Assembly (NCBI RefSeq): GCF_024606265.1
Contig: NZ_JAHHPP010000154.1
Coordinates: forward strand, 1 to 43,999
Reading direction: 5' to 3'
From: Endozoicomonas sp. SESOKO1
Lineage (GTDB): Bacteria > Pseudomonadota > Gammaproteobacteria > Pseudomonadales > Endozoicomonadaceae
Length of the DNA stretch: 43,999 bases
Below, in pieces: positions 35,601 to 43,029 of the stretch. Every line of letters starts with the position of its first letter. Positions within the stretch are counted from its first letter, which is position 1. The notes below the pieces were generated by a model, which was given only the letters and a program-made list of their open reading frames with translations, was not told the DNA's origin and searched no databases. Both the position numbers and the translations under genes were made by a program.

Positions 35601-35814
35601 GAATTTTGCTGATGTCTTCTGTTGAGCGAGGGTAGAATACCCCCTCCGGAAGTACCTGGTAGATCGAATTGTCCGTTGCCAGAACGGTCCGGTGAGCATA
35701 ACCCAGCTCAATATCCCCGATAAAGCCAGCTGAGGCCAGTTCACTGGCAAAGTGGCTATATAAGGTATTAGTCGTTTTTTGATCCAGCCTGCTGATCACA
35801 GATTTACTCCCCAT
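32674..35814 (-). CDS. ydiJ: FAD and Fe-S oxidoreductase, D-2-hydroxyglutarate dehydrogenase type
   Basis: A large 1046-residue flavoprotein like E. coli YdiJ. The N-terminal FAD_binding_4 domain has VVSPRGGGTGTNGQS, followed by the FAD-oxidase C-terminal domain. The Fe-S part has CNGNGACFNYNPNSAMCP and CMSCKSCAGQCP clusters, and the C-terminal CCG region includes ATGCCGMAGIYGHE. Members oxidise D-2-hydroxy acids and pass electrons to a membrane acceptor. I chose ATG at 35814 because the family begins shortly before this point; the frame is open to 35922. Three 18-bp tandem copies at 33098-33151 encode repeated DGSPMA in a linker. Confidence 0.94.
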   Translation of the reverse strand: MGSKSVISRLDQKTTNTLYSHFASELASAGFIGDIELGYAHRTVLATDNSIYQVLPEGVFYPRSTEDISKILTLANKPEFHQIVVSPRGGGTGTNGQSLTSGFMVDTSRYMNQVLEINSKERWARVQSGVVKDYLNELAAKEGLFFAPELSTSNRATVGGMVNTDASGQGSVVYGKTRHHVLELTSVLADGTVWNSSPVDNDQLEQLCQRPDRIGEIYSTLKKTHREHQQRVSQVFPHLNRNLTGYDLANIVNKDNQHDLNAILCGSEGTLAIISEIKVNLLPIPKQSALVLVFYQSFQDSLQDAQTLMSVRPGSIETIDSRVLGLAKADSVWESVKDFFPPGSSEQASADIDGINFVEFTGDDEAEIQQGIDRLKAVLEEPVSICRAGHSVVMGTGNVKNIWNMRKQAVGLLGNMKGDARPIPFVEDVAVPPENLAEFIKAFRALLDSHHLSYGMFGHVDAGVLHVRPAIDMKDPEQEKLVRLISDDVAALAKSHGGVLWGEHGKGVRSEYAPDFFADLYPVLQEIKGVFDPYNQLNPGKIATPATEPVQLLKIDEVPTRGQQDREIERNAFAAFTSSLYCNGNGACFNYNPNSAMCPTWKATYDRIQSPKGRSGLVREWLRLQTAAGADIAGESHKIRQAGPLYNGGQKLINLVNKWRGEEDFSHQVYGALDNCMSCKSCAGQCPIQVNVPDLRSRFFELYHGRYPRPVKHHVAGLLESMLPILAKIKPAYNLVMGWSVANTLAGKTIGLQDIPAITSSSPINDCCRAGAAIANRTLLDAIPDSERDKTVIIIQDAFTSFFETPLLTDLVELLIRLGYRPLIAPYRPNGKVLHVYGFLGRFEKVARTNGKELKALADSGISLVGIDAAVTLTYRDEYHEVMGKDFLIADGSPMADGSPMAGGSPEVLLLSEWFARQSETLRQLQLNLSSDAADEFVLLGHCTETSNVPAAPAQWQQLYSDLGLKLTYKATGCCGMAGIYGHETRNQEISRKLYDMSWKDVVQNPEYSGRLVATGYSCRSQVKRYGDGKIPHPVQALLQLMKQKA

Positions 35815-35923
35815 CAATCCCGTGGGGTATTGTACGTAAAGCAGGGGAGGTAGGGAACAAAAGGTGGCGGGTTTGCGATTCTTGCACCTCCCATGGGAAG
35901 CAATGGGAACGAGGATAGGCACT

Positions 35924-35952
35924 TGACATGACTATTATTAATAGATATGTCA
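35924..35952. promoter_or_regulatory. 29-bp imperfect palindrome with a consensus -35
   Basis: TGACAT/ATGTCA outer arms and CTATT/AATAG inner arms form nested inverted repeats. TTGACA at 35923-35928 overlaps the left arm, with TATGTC 17 bp on. It lies in the gap between ydiJ and the basic-repeat gene, so it is a candidate operator-promoter. Confidence 0.45.
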
Positions 35953-35960
35953 GATTTTTA

Positions 35961-35996
35961 TTTATAATTGGTAGACATAAATATTAAATGAGTTGT
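35961..35996 (+). repeat. Direct repeat copy 1 flanking the basic-repeat gene
   Basis: Thirty of 36 bases match 37168-37203, with no gaps. Copy 1 lies 65 bp before the 362-residue gene and copy 2 begins 17 bp after it. Copy 1 includes an ATG (35988) that runs only five codons, at the same place as the in-frame ATG of copy 2. Confidence 0.75.
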
Positions 35997-36061
35997 TCCG
36001 GATAGGAACTTTTAAACGAAAATAGTAGTCTTAAGTTGAAATTCAATAATTAAATAATTCA

Positions 36062-37150
36062 ATGAAACCCCTTGATCACTTGCCCCCATCCTGTCTTGCT
36101 TTTTCTGATCTTTACCCCGGCTCAACAGATTTAACAGAACAAACGTATCAAATTAATAGCAGCAAAGAAAAAACGACGTATCACGGCATGCCTGTTCAGA
36201 GGCTGGACATTCCTTTTCCTGTTTACCATAGTCAATTTTATATACACCAGGATAACGCTGATCCTGTTAATTTAATTAATAAACATAACATTGCACTGCA
36301 GGTACCTGCAGATTCAGCACACTTTTTCGGAACTGATATTCTTGACATATCACATTCAATCCCTGCTGAATATGAGATTTGTAACTCTGGTAATGTAGCT
36401 CGTAATGATGCGCCACCATCAATACCAGACATTCCCTTTAGTGGGCAGGTATGCCTGTCGGGGGGCAAACCTGAGACTGGGGAGTCAACATCAGCGGGCC
36501 ATTTGGATCCAGCAGATCAGTCAACCAATATTCCTGCCCCGTCCACAAACCCACAAGATTTACCACCAGTTACTTCAGTTAATCCGCTAAACCTGAACCA
36601 AACTGCAAGTGATAACCCAACAAGCCAGGCAGAAAAAATTGCGGAAGATAACGCTTCAAAAGCTGGGGGCAAGAGGAAACGCCGCCTGAATGTTGCCGCT
36701 GCAGAACGCAAAAAGAGGCGCGACAGGGAACGCTATAAGAATAATCCCGTTTACGCAGAGCGCGAAAGGGTGCGCAACAGGGAACGCTACCGGAATGACC
36801 CCGTTTACGCTGCGCGCCTGAGGGAGCTGGACAAGAAGCGTCGAAGGATGCGGCGTGAAGATCCCGATTACGCAGAGTGCCTAAAGGAGCTACGTAAAAA
36901 TCCCGCTTACCCAAAGAGCGAACGCTGCCGGAATAATCCCGCATACACAGAGCGTCACATGCTGTACCAAAGAGAGTGTCGCAAAGATCCCGTTTATCTC
37001 GAGCGCGAAAGGGCGCTCCATCGGGAGCGCCAGAGAGAGCGTCGCAAAGATCCCGTTTATGTAGAGCGTGAAAAGCAACGCCGGAAGGAGCGCCAGAACG
37101 CCAGAAAGAGCATGCTGGCAGGTATAGGAACAAAAAAAACGCAGCCATGA
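36062..37150 (+). CDS. Basic repeat protein with nuclear-localisation-like cluster
   Basis: A 362-residue protein without a recognised family. Residues 1-200 are probably disordered (Pro, Ser, Asn-rich). Residues 203-220 contain KRKRR then KKRR eight residues later, resembling a bipartite nuclear-localisation signal. Residues 216-348 hold seven [DN]P-x-Y units (228, 246, 267, 280, 292, 309, 330) embedded in Arg/Lys/Glu-rich helix, for example RERYKNNPVYAERERVRNRERY. Such charged repeats suggest nucleic-acid binding or a long single helix. The ATG has an AT-rich leader with no ribosome site. The gene is bracketed by 36-bp direct repeats, suggesting insertion or duplication. A host-directed nucleic-acid-binding effector is an inference. 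Confidence 0.63.
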   Translation: MKPLDHLPPSCLAFSDLYPGSTDLTEQTYQINSSKEKTTYHGMPVQRLDIPFPVYHSQFYIHQDNADPVNLINKHNIALQVPADSAHFFGTDILDISHSIPAEYEICNSGNVARNDAPPSIPDIPFSGQVCLSGGKPETGESTSAGHLDPADQSTNIPAPSTNPQDLPPVTSVNPLNLNQTASDNPTSQAEKIAEDNASKAGGKRKRRLNVAAAERKKRRDRERYKNNPVYAERERVRNRERYRNDPVYAARLRELDKKRRRMRREDPDYAECLKELRKNPAYPKSERCRNNPAYTERHMLYQRECRKDPVYLERERALHRERQRERRKDPVYVEREKQRRKERQNARKSMLAGIGTKKTQP

Positions 37151-37167
37151 CTAAGCCATAATAAAGC

Positions 37168-37203
37168 TTTATGCCTGGTTGACATAAATATTGAATGGGT
37201 TGT
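37168..37203 (+). repeat. Direct repeat copy 2 flanking the basic-repeat gene
   Basis: Second copy of the 36-bp repeat at 35961-35996 (30 of 36 identical). It contains TTGACA (37179-37184) and the ATG at 37195 that opens the longer frame of the nuclease gene, so it may hold that gene's promoter. Confidence 0.75.
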
Positions 37204-37233
37204 ACTTTGCTTTCTGTAAATGGAGAGGCTCCG

Positions 37234-38850
37234 TTGCAAACGCCGGTTGTATTACCTGAAGATTATTACCTGACCAATTTTCAGCAGCTGCTCAGTTTTG
37301 TTGAGCGGCAGTATGCTGATTTGTTGAGTTGCGGTGAAACTGATTTTCTGTGCAGGTTCCGGATGCTGACGGAAGATGCTCAGAAACTCTATGTGCGGCT
37401 GGTGGGGCGCAAAGGCCCGATGTTTCGGTCGGATAAACTCAGCTATCCGGAAATTGTATCGATTGAACTGGCAATCAACGAACTGGCCTGTGCTGGTCTT
37501 ATGCAGGTTAACCCGCTGCTGGATATGGTCGCGTTGTCCGACCTTATGACCAAAAGTGAGTTACTGTGCTGTTTTCCTGACCAGCTTGGCCCTTACCGAA
37601 GCGAACGTAAGCAGGCTTTGGTGAACCGGTTGGTGGATAGCGGTAACCCATGCCCTGATCTGCCATTTACCATTCTTCAACCTCTGTACCGGGAAGAACT
37701 GAGAACCTTATTGTTCCTGTTCTTTGGTAATCACAGTCAGGATTTGACGGAGTTCGTACTTCAGGACCTGGGGTTGAATCACTTCGAAAGTTACCCGCTG
37801 AAATCCCGATTGTTTAACAGTCGTGAGGAGCTGGAGCAGGGGTTGGGCCTGTCACAACTCTGGCAGGAAGTTGCCTGTGAAAATAACAAACTTGACCTCG
37901 ATGAGTTACAGGCCCTGGCCGCTAAATTACCGCCGTCGCCTGATTTCAGACATCCGACCCTTAAGCGTCGTTATGCCCGTCTGGTGAATGCTATTGCCCG
38001 TGATCTGGAACGGCAAGGTGCATGGCGTGATGCAATGGTGAGTTTTCAGCAGTCCTATCTGCCCCCGTCCCGGGAGCGGCGTACCCGCATTTTGGCCAAA
38101 CTTAACGATACGGCTGGCGCTTTGGCGCTTTGTGAAGAGATACAGGCCTCACCGGCCAGCAGCCTGGAGCTGGCTTTTGCCCATCGGTTTGCCAAAACCC
38201 TGAGGGGCGAGAGGTGCAGGCGGCAAACCGCACCGTTTAACGAACGGACTCTTGAGCTGAATGACAATGGCCAGCGGGTGGAATTTCAGGTTCAGGCGCA
38301 TTTCAAACATCAGGGCTGGCAGGTGTTTTATGTGGAAAATGCCCTGATCAATGGGCTTGCTGGCCTGTGGTTCTGGGATATTATCTTTGCCGACAGGGAG
38401 GGGGCGTTCTTCCATCCGTTCCAGAGTGGACCAGCAGACCTGATGACTCCGGATTTTTATCGAAGCTGTAAGGATTCGATTCATCAAAGGCTGGCAGAAA
38501 TGTCTGAAAGCAATCTTCTGGATACTCTGCTGGCAACCTGTAGCAGGAAGCAGGGCATCAGCAATCGTCTGGTTATCTGGCCAGCACTCAGTCCGGAGCT
38601 GATTACCCTGGCCGTATCGTTGATACCGTTAGAACAACTGCGTGCCATGTTTCAACGACTGATGTTTGATATTGCCCACAACCGGACCGGGTTTCCGGAT
38701 CTGATCCTGTTTGATCCGGAAAATAATCGATACCAGTGGCTGGAGGTTAAGGGACCGGGAGACAGGCTGCAGGAAAACCAGAAATTGTGGTTGGCATTTT
38801 TTCAGGAAAACGGGATTCCTGCAGAGGTAGTGTATGTTGGATGGGCATAG
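37234..38850 (+). CDS. FAN1-like VRR-NUC nuclease
   Basis: A 538-residue bacterial FAN1-type structure-specific nuclease. The N-terminus (PEDYYLTNFQQLLSFV) and the RFRMLTEDAQKLYVRLVGRKGPMFR helix-turn-helix-like segment are typical. The C-terminal VRR-NUC domain (about 390-537) has an early Glu/Asp region in GLWFWDIIFADREG and the PD-(D/E)xK core FPDLILFD...QWLEVKGPGD. Eukaryotic FAN1 repairs interstrand crosslinks; the bacterial enzyme cleaves flaps and crosslinked DNA. I chose the TTG at 37234 because GGAGAG lies six bases upstream; ATG at 37195 lacks any ribosome site and lies in the direct repeat. Confidence 0.86.
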   Translation: MQTPVVLPEDYYLTNFQQLLSFVERQYADLLSCGETDFLCRFRMLTEDAQKLYVRLVGRKGPMFRSDKLSYPEIVSIELAINELACAGLMQVNPLLDMVALSDLMTKSELLCCFPDQLGPYRSERKQALVNRLVDSGNPCPDLPFTILQPLYREELRTLLFLFFGNHSQDLTEFVLQDLGLNHFESYPLKSRLFNSREELEQGLGLSQLWQEVACENNKLDLDELQALAAKLPPSPDFRHPTLKRRYARLVNAIARDLERQGAWRDAMVSFQQSYLPPSRERRTRILAKLNDTAGALALCEEIQASPASSLELAFAHRFAKTLRGERCRRQTAPFNERTLELNDNGQRVEFQVQAHFKHQGWQVFYVENALINGLAGLWFWDIIFADREGAFFHPFQSGPADLMTPDFYRSCKDSIHQRLAEMSESNLLDTLLATCSRKQGISNRLVIWPALSPELITLAVSLIPLEQLRAMFQRLMFDIAHNRTGFPDLILFDPENNRYQWLEVKGPGDRLQENQKLWLAFFQENGIPAEVVYVGWA

Positions 38851-38921
38851 TCTTGATTTAACCTGAATAACAAAGCCTCATATCGGAAATATGATTTCTT
38901 TTTTACAGCTTTTGGATTGGT

Positions 38922-38944
38922 GCTATATACTTCATGTATATAGC
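38922..38944. promoter_or_regulatory. Perfect 9-bp-arm palindrome, vapBC operator candidate
   Basis: Arms GCTATATAC (38922-38930) and GTATATAGC (38936-38944) are exact inverted repeats around five bases, 19 bp before the vapB start. VapBC complexes usually repress their own promoter through such sites. Confidence 0.65.
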
Positions 38945-38963
38945 TTGGAGGGTGGCGGCTGAT

Positions 38964-39203
38964 ATGGCTCAAGGTACTGTTTTTGAAAATAATCGGACTC
39001 AGGCAGTCCGGTTACCGGCGGAGACCCGTTTTCCCGGTGGTGTTAAAAAGGTCAATGTCAGGGTACGGGGGCAGGACAGGATATTATCTCCGGTGGGTAA
39101 GACGTGGGATTCCTTTTTTAATATCAATCCTGATGACGGGGTTACCGATGACTTTATGACTGAAAGGGCTTCACAGGAACAACGGGAGCGGGAGTCACTT
39201 TGA
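38964..39203 (+). CDS. vapB: VapB-type antitoxin (SpoVT/AbrB fold)
   Basis: A 79-residue antitoxin. The N-terminal part (AQGTVFENNRTQAVRLPAE and following) is the swapped-hairpin AbrB DNA-binding domain of VapB/VagC proteins, and the C-terminal tail (TDDFMTERASQEQRERESL) would bind VapC. The ATG at 38964 is preferred; the frame opens at ATG 38934, but that lies inside the palindromic operator and adds ten unconserved residues. Its TGA overlaps the vapC ATG by one base. Confidence 0.87.
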   Translation: MAQGTVFENNRTQAVRLPAETRFPGGVKKVNVRVRGQDRILSPVGKTWDSFFNINPDDGVTDDFMTERASQEQRERESL

Positions 39204-39616
39204 TGTTGAAATACATGCTGGATACTGACATTTGCATTTATGTGATTAAAAACCGTCCGGCTGTTGTTGGCTCTATATTCAACCGGAACGACGGACTGAT
39301 TGCCATCAGTGCAATCACCTTGTCAGAGTTGAACCACGGTGTTGAAAAAAGCAGTAACATCAAAAAGAACCGGGATATTGTTGAGGATTTTGTCAGTCGG
39401 CTTGAGGTTCTTGATTATTCCCCAAAGGCTTCAGCTCATTACGGTGATATCCGGTCTGACCTTGAGCGTCGCGGGGAGGTGATTGGTGTTAATGACCTGC
39501 ATATTGCCGCCCATTGCCGAAGCGAAGGTCTGGTACTTGTGACCAATAATACCCGGGAGTTTAAACGGGTGGACGGACTGCGAATTGAGAATTGGGTAGA
39601 GGACTCTCATTCCTGA
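39203..39616 (+). CDS. vapC: VapC PIN-domain ribonuclease toxin
   Basis: A 137-residue PIN-domain toxin. Acidic active-site residues are visible at D7 (YMLDTDICIY), in ITLSELNHGVE, in GVNDLHIAAHC and in the final TNNTREFKRV motif. VapC toxins cleave specific RNAs, often initiator tRNA; the target here is not known. Start codon overlaps the vapB stop (TGATG), with GGGAG upstream, so expression is coupled. Confidence 0.9.
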   Translation: MLKYMLDTDICIYVIKNRPAVVGSIFNRNDGLIAISAITLSELNHGVEKSSNIKKNRDIVEDFVSRLEVLDYSPKASAHYGDIRSDLERRGEVIGVNDLHIAAHCRSEGLVLVTNNTREFKRVDGLRIENWVEDSHS

Positions 39617-39629
39617 ATCAGAATTCAGG
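39612..39629 (+). terminator. Hairpin overlapping the vapC stop
   Basis: Perfect 7-bp arms (39612-39618 and 39623-39629) enclose four bases and overlap the vapC stop codon; only TTT follows, so termination would be weak. Confidence 0.35.
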
Positions 39630-39679
39630 TTTGATACCGATAGTTTGTTATTCTGATCTGAAGAAGCTTAACCGGGTAA

Positions 39680-39716
39680 CACCCGATCACCTCGAATTAA
39701 CTCAGGTGATCGGGTG
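39680..39716. terminator. Strong hairpin between convergent vapC and ettA
   Basis: Perfect 13-bp arms (39680-39692 and 39704-39716) with an 11-base loop lie between two convergent genes. There is no T-tract on either side, yet position and strength fit a bidirectional transcription block. Confidence 0.55.
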
Positions 39717-39734
39717 CATTAGCAGCAGATATAA

Positions 39735-41402
39735 TCAGGCATCAATACGTTTGTACTTGATACGGTGCGGGCCAGCGGCTTCTGCACCCAGGCGGGCCAG
39801 GCGGTCGGCTTCATACTCGGTATAGTTACCTTCAAAGAAAGTCACTTTGGAGTCGCCTTCGTAGGCCAGAATATGAGTGGCGACACGGTCCAGGAACCAG
39901 CGGTCGTGGGAGATCACCATGGCACAGCCGGGGAATGCCAGCAGTGCTTCTTCCAGGGCTCGCAGGGTCTCAACGTCCAGGTCGTTGGAAGGTTCGTCCA
40001 GCAGCAGTACATTACCACCGTCTTTTAATGTGGCCGCCAGCTGGAGACGGCCCCGCTCACCACCGGAGAGTTCACCGACACGCTTCTGCTGATCACCCCC
40101 CTTGAAGTTGAAGCGGCCAATATAAGCACGGGACGGCACTTCGTAGCTGTTAATGCGCAGAATGTCCTGGCCGTCAGAAATCGCTTCCCAGACGGTTTTG
40201 CTGTCGTCCAGCTCATCACGAAGCTGCTGAACGTTGGAGATCTTGACCGTATCCCCCAGTTCAACGGATCCGGAATCCGGCTGCTCCTGACCGGTGATCA
40301 TTTTGAACAGGGTAGACTTACCGGCACCGTTACCACCGATAATGCCGACGATGGCACCTTTGGGAATGCTGAAGCTCAGGTCATCAATCAACAGGCGGTC
40401 ACCGAACCCTTTGGACAGGTTGTTGACTTCAATCACCTTGTCACCCAGGCGCGGACCGGGTGGAATATAGATTTCATTGGTTTCGTTACGGTTCTGGAAG
40501 TCCTGGGACTGCATCTCTTCAAAGCGGGCCAGACGGGCTTTGGATTTGGACTGGCGTCCCTTGGCGTTGGAGCGAACCCACTCAAGTTCGTGCTCCATGG
40601 CTTTGCGACGGGCATCCTGCTGCTTCTGTTCCTGTTCCAGGCGCTGCTCTTTCTGTTCCAGCCAGGCGCTGTAGTTGCCCTGGTAGGGGATACCTTCACC
40701 ACGGTCCAGTTCCAGTATCCAGCCGGCGGCATTGTCCAGAAAGTAACGGTCGTGGGTGATGGCAACAACGGTTCCGGGGTATTCAACCAGGAAGCGTTCC
40801 AGCCAGGCAACGGATTCAGCATCCAGGTGGTTGGTGGGTTCGTCCAGCAGCAGCATTTCCGGGCTGGAGAGCAGCAGGCGGCAAAGTGCTACACGGCGAC
40901 GCTCACCACCAGAGAGATGTTCAATTTTCGCATCCCACTCCGGCAGGCGCAGGGCGTCTGCTGCCACTTCCAGTTTGCGCTCCAGGTTGTGGGCATCGGC
41001 GGCCTGGATAATATTTTCCAGGCGGGCCTGTTCCGTGGCCAGGGCATCAAAGTCGGCATCCGGATCCGCGTAGGCGGCATAAACTTCGTCCAGACGCTGC
41101 TGGGCGGCCTTAACTTCACCCAGTGCCTCTTCCACCACTTCACGGACGGTTTTGGCCGGATCCAGCTCAGGCTCCTGGGGCAGATAGCCAACGTTCAGGT
41201 TGGGCTGGGGGCGGGCTTCACCATCAAACTCTTTATCCACACCGGCCATAATGCGCAGAAGGGTGGATTTACCCGCACCATTGAGACCCAGCACACCAAT
41301 TTTGGCGCCCGGAAAAAAGGAGAGGGAAATATCTTTTAAAATCTGACGTTTCGGGGGAACGATTTTACTCACCCGATTCATGGTATAAACGTACTGTGAC
41401 AT
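39735..41402 (-). CDS. ettA: Energy-dependent translational throttle protein EttA (ABC-F)
   Basis: ABC-F protein of 555 residues, the same length as E. coli EttA. It binds the ribosomal E site and, when ADP is high, restrains the first peptide bond. Two nucleotide-binding domains are present: Walker A GLNGAGKST and GGNGAGKST, signatures LSGGERRRVAL and LSGGERGRLQL, and Walker B LLLDEPTNHLD and LLLDEPSNDLD. There is no transmembrane part. I chose ATG at 41402, giving MSQYVYTMNRVSKIVPPKR as in the family; the frame extends to 41444. Convergent with vapC. Confidence 0.97.
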   Translation of the reverse strand: MSQYVYTMNRVSKIVPPKRQILKDISLSFFPGAKIGVLGLNGAGKSTLLRIMAGVDKEFDGEARPQPNLNVGYLPQEPELDPAKTVREVVEEALGEVKAAQQRLDEVYAAYADPDADFDALATEQARLENIIQAADAHNLERKLEVAADALRLPEWDAKIEHLSGGERRRVALCRLLLSSPEMLLLDEPTNHLDAESVAWLERFLVEYPGTVVAITHDRYFLDNAAGWILELDRGEGIPYQGNYSAWLEQKEQRLEQEQKQQDARRKAMEHELEWVRSNAKGRQSKSKARLARFEEMQSQDFQNRNETNEIYIPPGPRLGDKVIEVNNLSKGFGDRLLIDDLSFSIPKGAIVGIIGGNGAGKSTLFKMITGQEQPDSGSVELGDTVKISNVQQLRDELDDSKTVWEAISDGQDILRINSYEVPSRAYIGRFNFKGGDQQKRVGELSGGERGRLQLAATLKDGGNVLLLDEPSNDLDVETLRALEEALLAFPGCAMVISHDRWFLDRVATHILAYEGDSKVTFFEGNYTEYEADRLARLGAEAAGPHRIKYKRIDA

Positions 41403-41544
41403 TATATTTACCCGAGACAAATTGACCTGAATAATACAATACAATAAATGTTGGTAAAACTGGTTTTGGGATATTTATCGGGATTTTCAGGAATTCCCGG
41501 GTGAATCTTCAAAAGCCAAAAATCAAACAAACGATAATTGCACC

Positions 41545-41593
41545 TTTTAGTTAGAAGCTGTTGAACTAAAAACTGTTGAACTAAAAGCTGTTC
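41545..41593 (+). promoter_or_regulatory. Leader with 15-bp tandem repeats and alternative hairpins
   Basis: A 15-bp unit occurs twice (41557-41571, 41572-41586) plus seven bases of a third. TTTTAGTT at 41545-41552 is exactly complementary to AACTAAAA in either unit (41564-41571 or 41579-41586), so two mutually exclusive stems are possible, 50-100 bp before the SET-domain gene. Function is inference. Confidence 0.45.
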
Positions 41594-41642
41594 TTACGGT
41601 CAAGAATAATGGAGTACTAAAAAACCATGAAGGAAACTAACA

Positions 41643-43022
41643 ATGAAGCCAACTGGATTCGAGTCTGGCCCTATGCCGACGTTATGCCGATTTGACTCAA
41701 TAGACACCTTTGCTCCCCCGGCAAAAAAGCCACGGTTCCAGCATATTGAACGAGTTACAGAAGCCAATAATTATCTGCCTTCCAGTTGCGATAATTGTCT
41801 TGATGACATGCAAACCGTTTTCAATCATTCGATGGATCTATTAAGAGCCCGGAAAACCACGATAGTTCCCGGAGAAGATTATTCAAAATTAATGAAAAGC
41901 CTGTCAGCTTTTAAAGAAATGATAACTTCTGAACTTGATCGTTTTGTTCAGTATGAAGGAGGCGCTGTTTTAAATGAACCGGCAGCAAATGCCCCGGCAG
42001 CGATGTATACCCCTGACTCTCCTGTTTCAGAAACGGCATCGACTCCAGTACCACTGGACATTAAACCCTCTCCCGGGTGCAGGACATCAACTGAAGGCGT
42101 AGTTCACGGTACCGGTGTCATTGCTGACCAGAACTTTGCAGCGAATGAGGATATATGCCTCTACGATGGACCATTGGTGTGCAGAATCCTAAATCAGAAT
42201 AGTGGGAAATATTATGTTTTCAGGTTAAAGGATGTTGGCAATGATGGCCTTACTGATATCGAATTTCTGGACAGCGATACCTATGTCGCATGGGCGGGTG
42301 TTGTTATTGCAAAGGCGGGGCGGCCTGCCATTGAAATTGGCCGTGACTGTGATCATGATATCCGGTTTCTGAATCACTCCAAGGATCCCAATGTAATGAT
42401 CCGCTTCAGAGGAAAGGATACCATTTCGTGGAGCGACCGGGACAGTCTCCGGTTGACGGTTGTGGCTCTGAAAGATATTAAATCCGGAGAAGAGCTGTTA
42501 TTCGATTATGATGAGAACAAACCGGATTCTGAAATAGATTTCAGTTTGTCGGCGGTAGAGAGTGTAAACGAAGAGCACAGGGATAAGATAATCAATAGAA
42601 TTAACGGGCTGGATCGAAAGCAATCAGGTATTGGGCAAAAAAAACCGGCAAGAACAATGCAAAAAGAAGTGGTTCTGCCAAAAATACTTGATGATGAGAT
42701 TGTTAAGATTATGGAAGAGATTGATAAGATTCACACAAGTACATGTCACCCTGCCAATATTCATCAAATGAAAAAAAGTTTCAGTGATGATCAGAAAAAG
42801 CTACTGAATATAATTTTCTCTGGCAATGAATCGATTCTGGAGGATCTGGCCTCATATTTGTCTTCATTAAAAAGCAATACAGCAGAAGACTTATGTCTTG
42901 ATGAATTGACAGAGGAAAACATTCAAGGTCTTGTAAAATATTTAAAGCGTTCGATTTTTAACGAAAAACAGACCTGGGTTTCAGTTGAAGAGTTAAAGGA
43001 GAATTTTGCTTCCTTTAAGTAG
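41643..43022 (+). CDS. SET-domain protein methyltransferase 1
   Basis: A 459-residue protein with a central SET domain (about 148-291), the lysine-methyltransferase fold of eukaryotic histone enzymes. Hallmarks are the GxG strand in GVVHGTGVIADQNF, RFLNHSKDPN at 241-250 and EELLFDYDE at 283-291. No Cys-rich pre- or post-SET segments are present. APPAKKPRF at 24-32 resembles a monopartite nuclear-localisation signal. The remaining N-terminus and the charged C-terminal 160 residues are unassigned. AAGGA about eight bases upstream fixes the ATG. It is paralogous to, and ends 7 bp from, the second SET gene on the other strand. Bacterial SET proteins such as RomA act in host nuclei; that role here is inference. 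Confidence 0.87.
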   Translation: MKPTGFESGPMPTLCRFDSIDTFAPPAKKPRFQHIERVTEANNYLPSSCDNCLDDMQTVFNHSMDLLRARKTTIVPGEDYSKLMKSLSAFKEMITSELDRFVQYEGGAVLNEPAANAPAAMYTPDSPVSETASTPVPLDIKPSPGCRTSTEGVVHGTGVIADQNFAANEDICLYDGPLVCRILNQNSGKYYVFRLKDVGNDGLTDIEFLDSDTYVAWAGVVIAKAGRPAIEIGRDCDHDIRFLNHSKDPNVMIRFRGKDTISWSDRDSLRLTVVALKDIKSGEELLFDYDENKPDSEIDFSLSAVESVNEEHRDKIINRINGLDRKQSGIGQKKPARTMQKEVVLPKILDDEIVKIMEEIDKIHTSTCHPANIHQMKKSFSDDQKKLLNIIFSGNESILEDLASYLSSLKSNTAEDLCLDELTEENIQGLVKYLKRSIFNEKQTWVSVEELKENFASFK

Positions 43023-43029
43023 AACTCAA

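Noticed and set aside
36579-37148. A 189-codon minus-strand frame with Arg/Asp/Cys repeats
   Set aside because: Its repeats are the mirror of the plus-strand [DN]PxY repeats; the plus frame continues a longer protein and ends cleanly.
40590-41339. A 249-codon plus-strand frame opposite ettA
   Set aside because: It is antisense to highly conserved ABC-F sequence; its composition mirrors the reverse complement of that gene.
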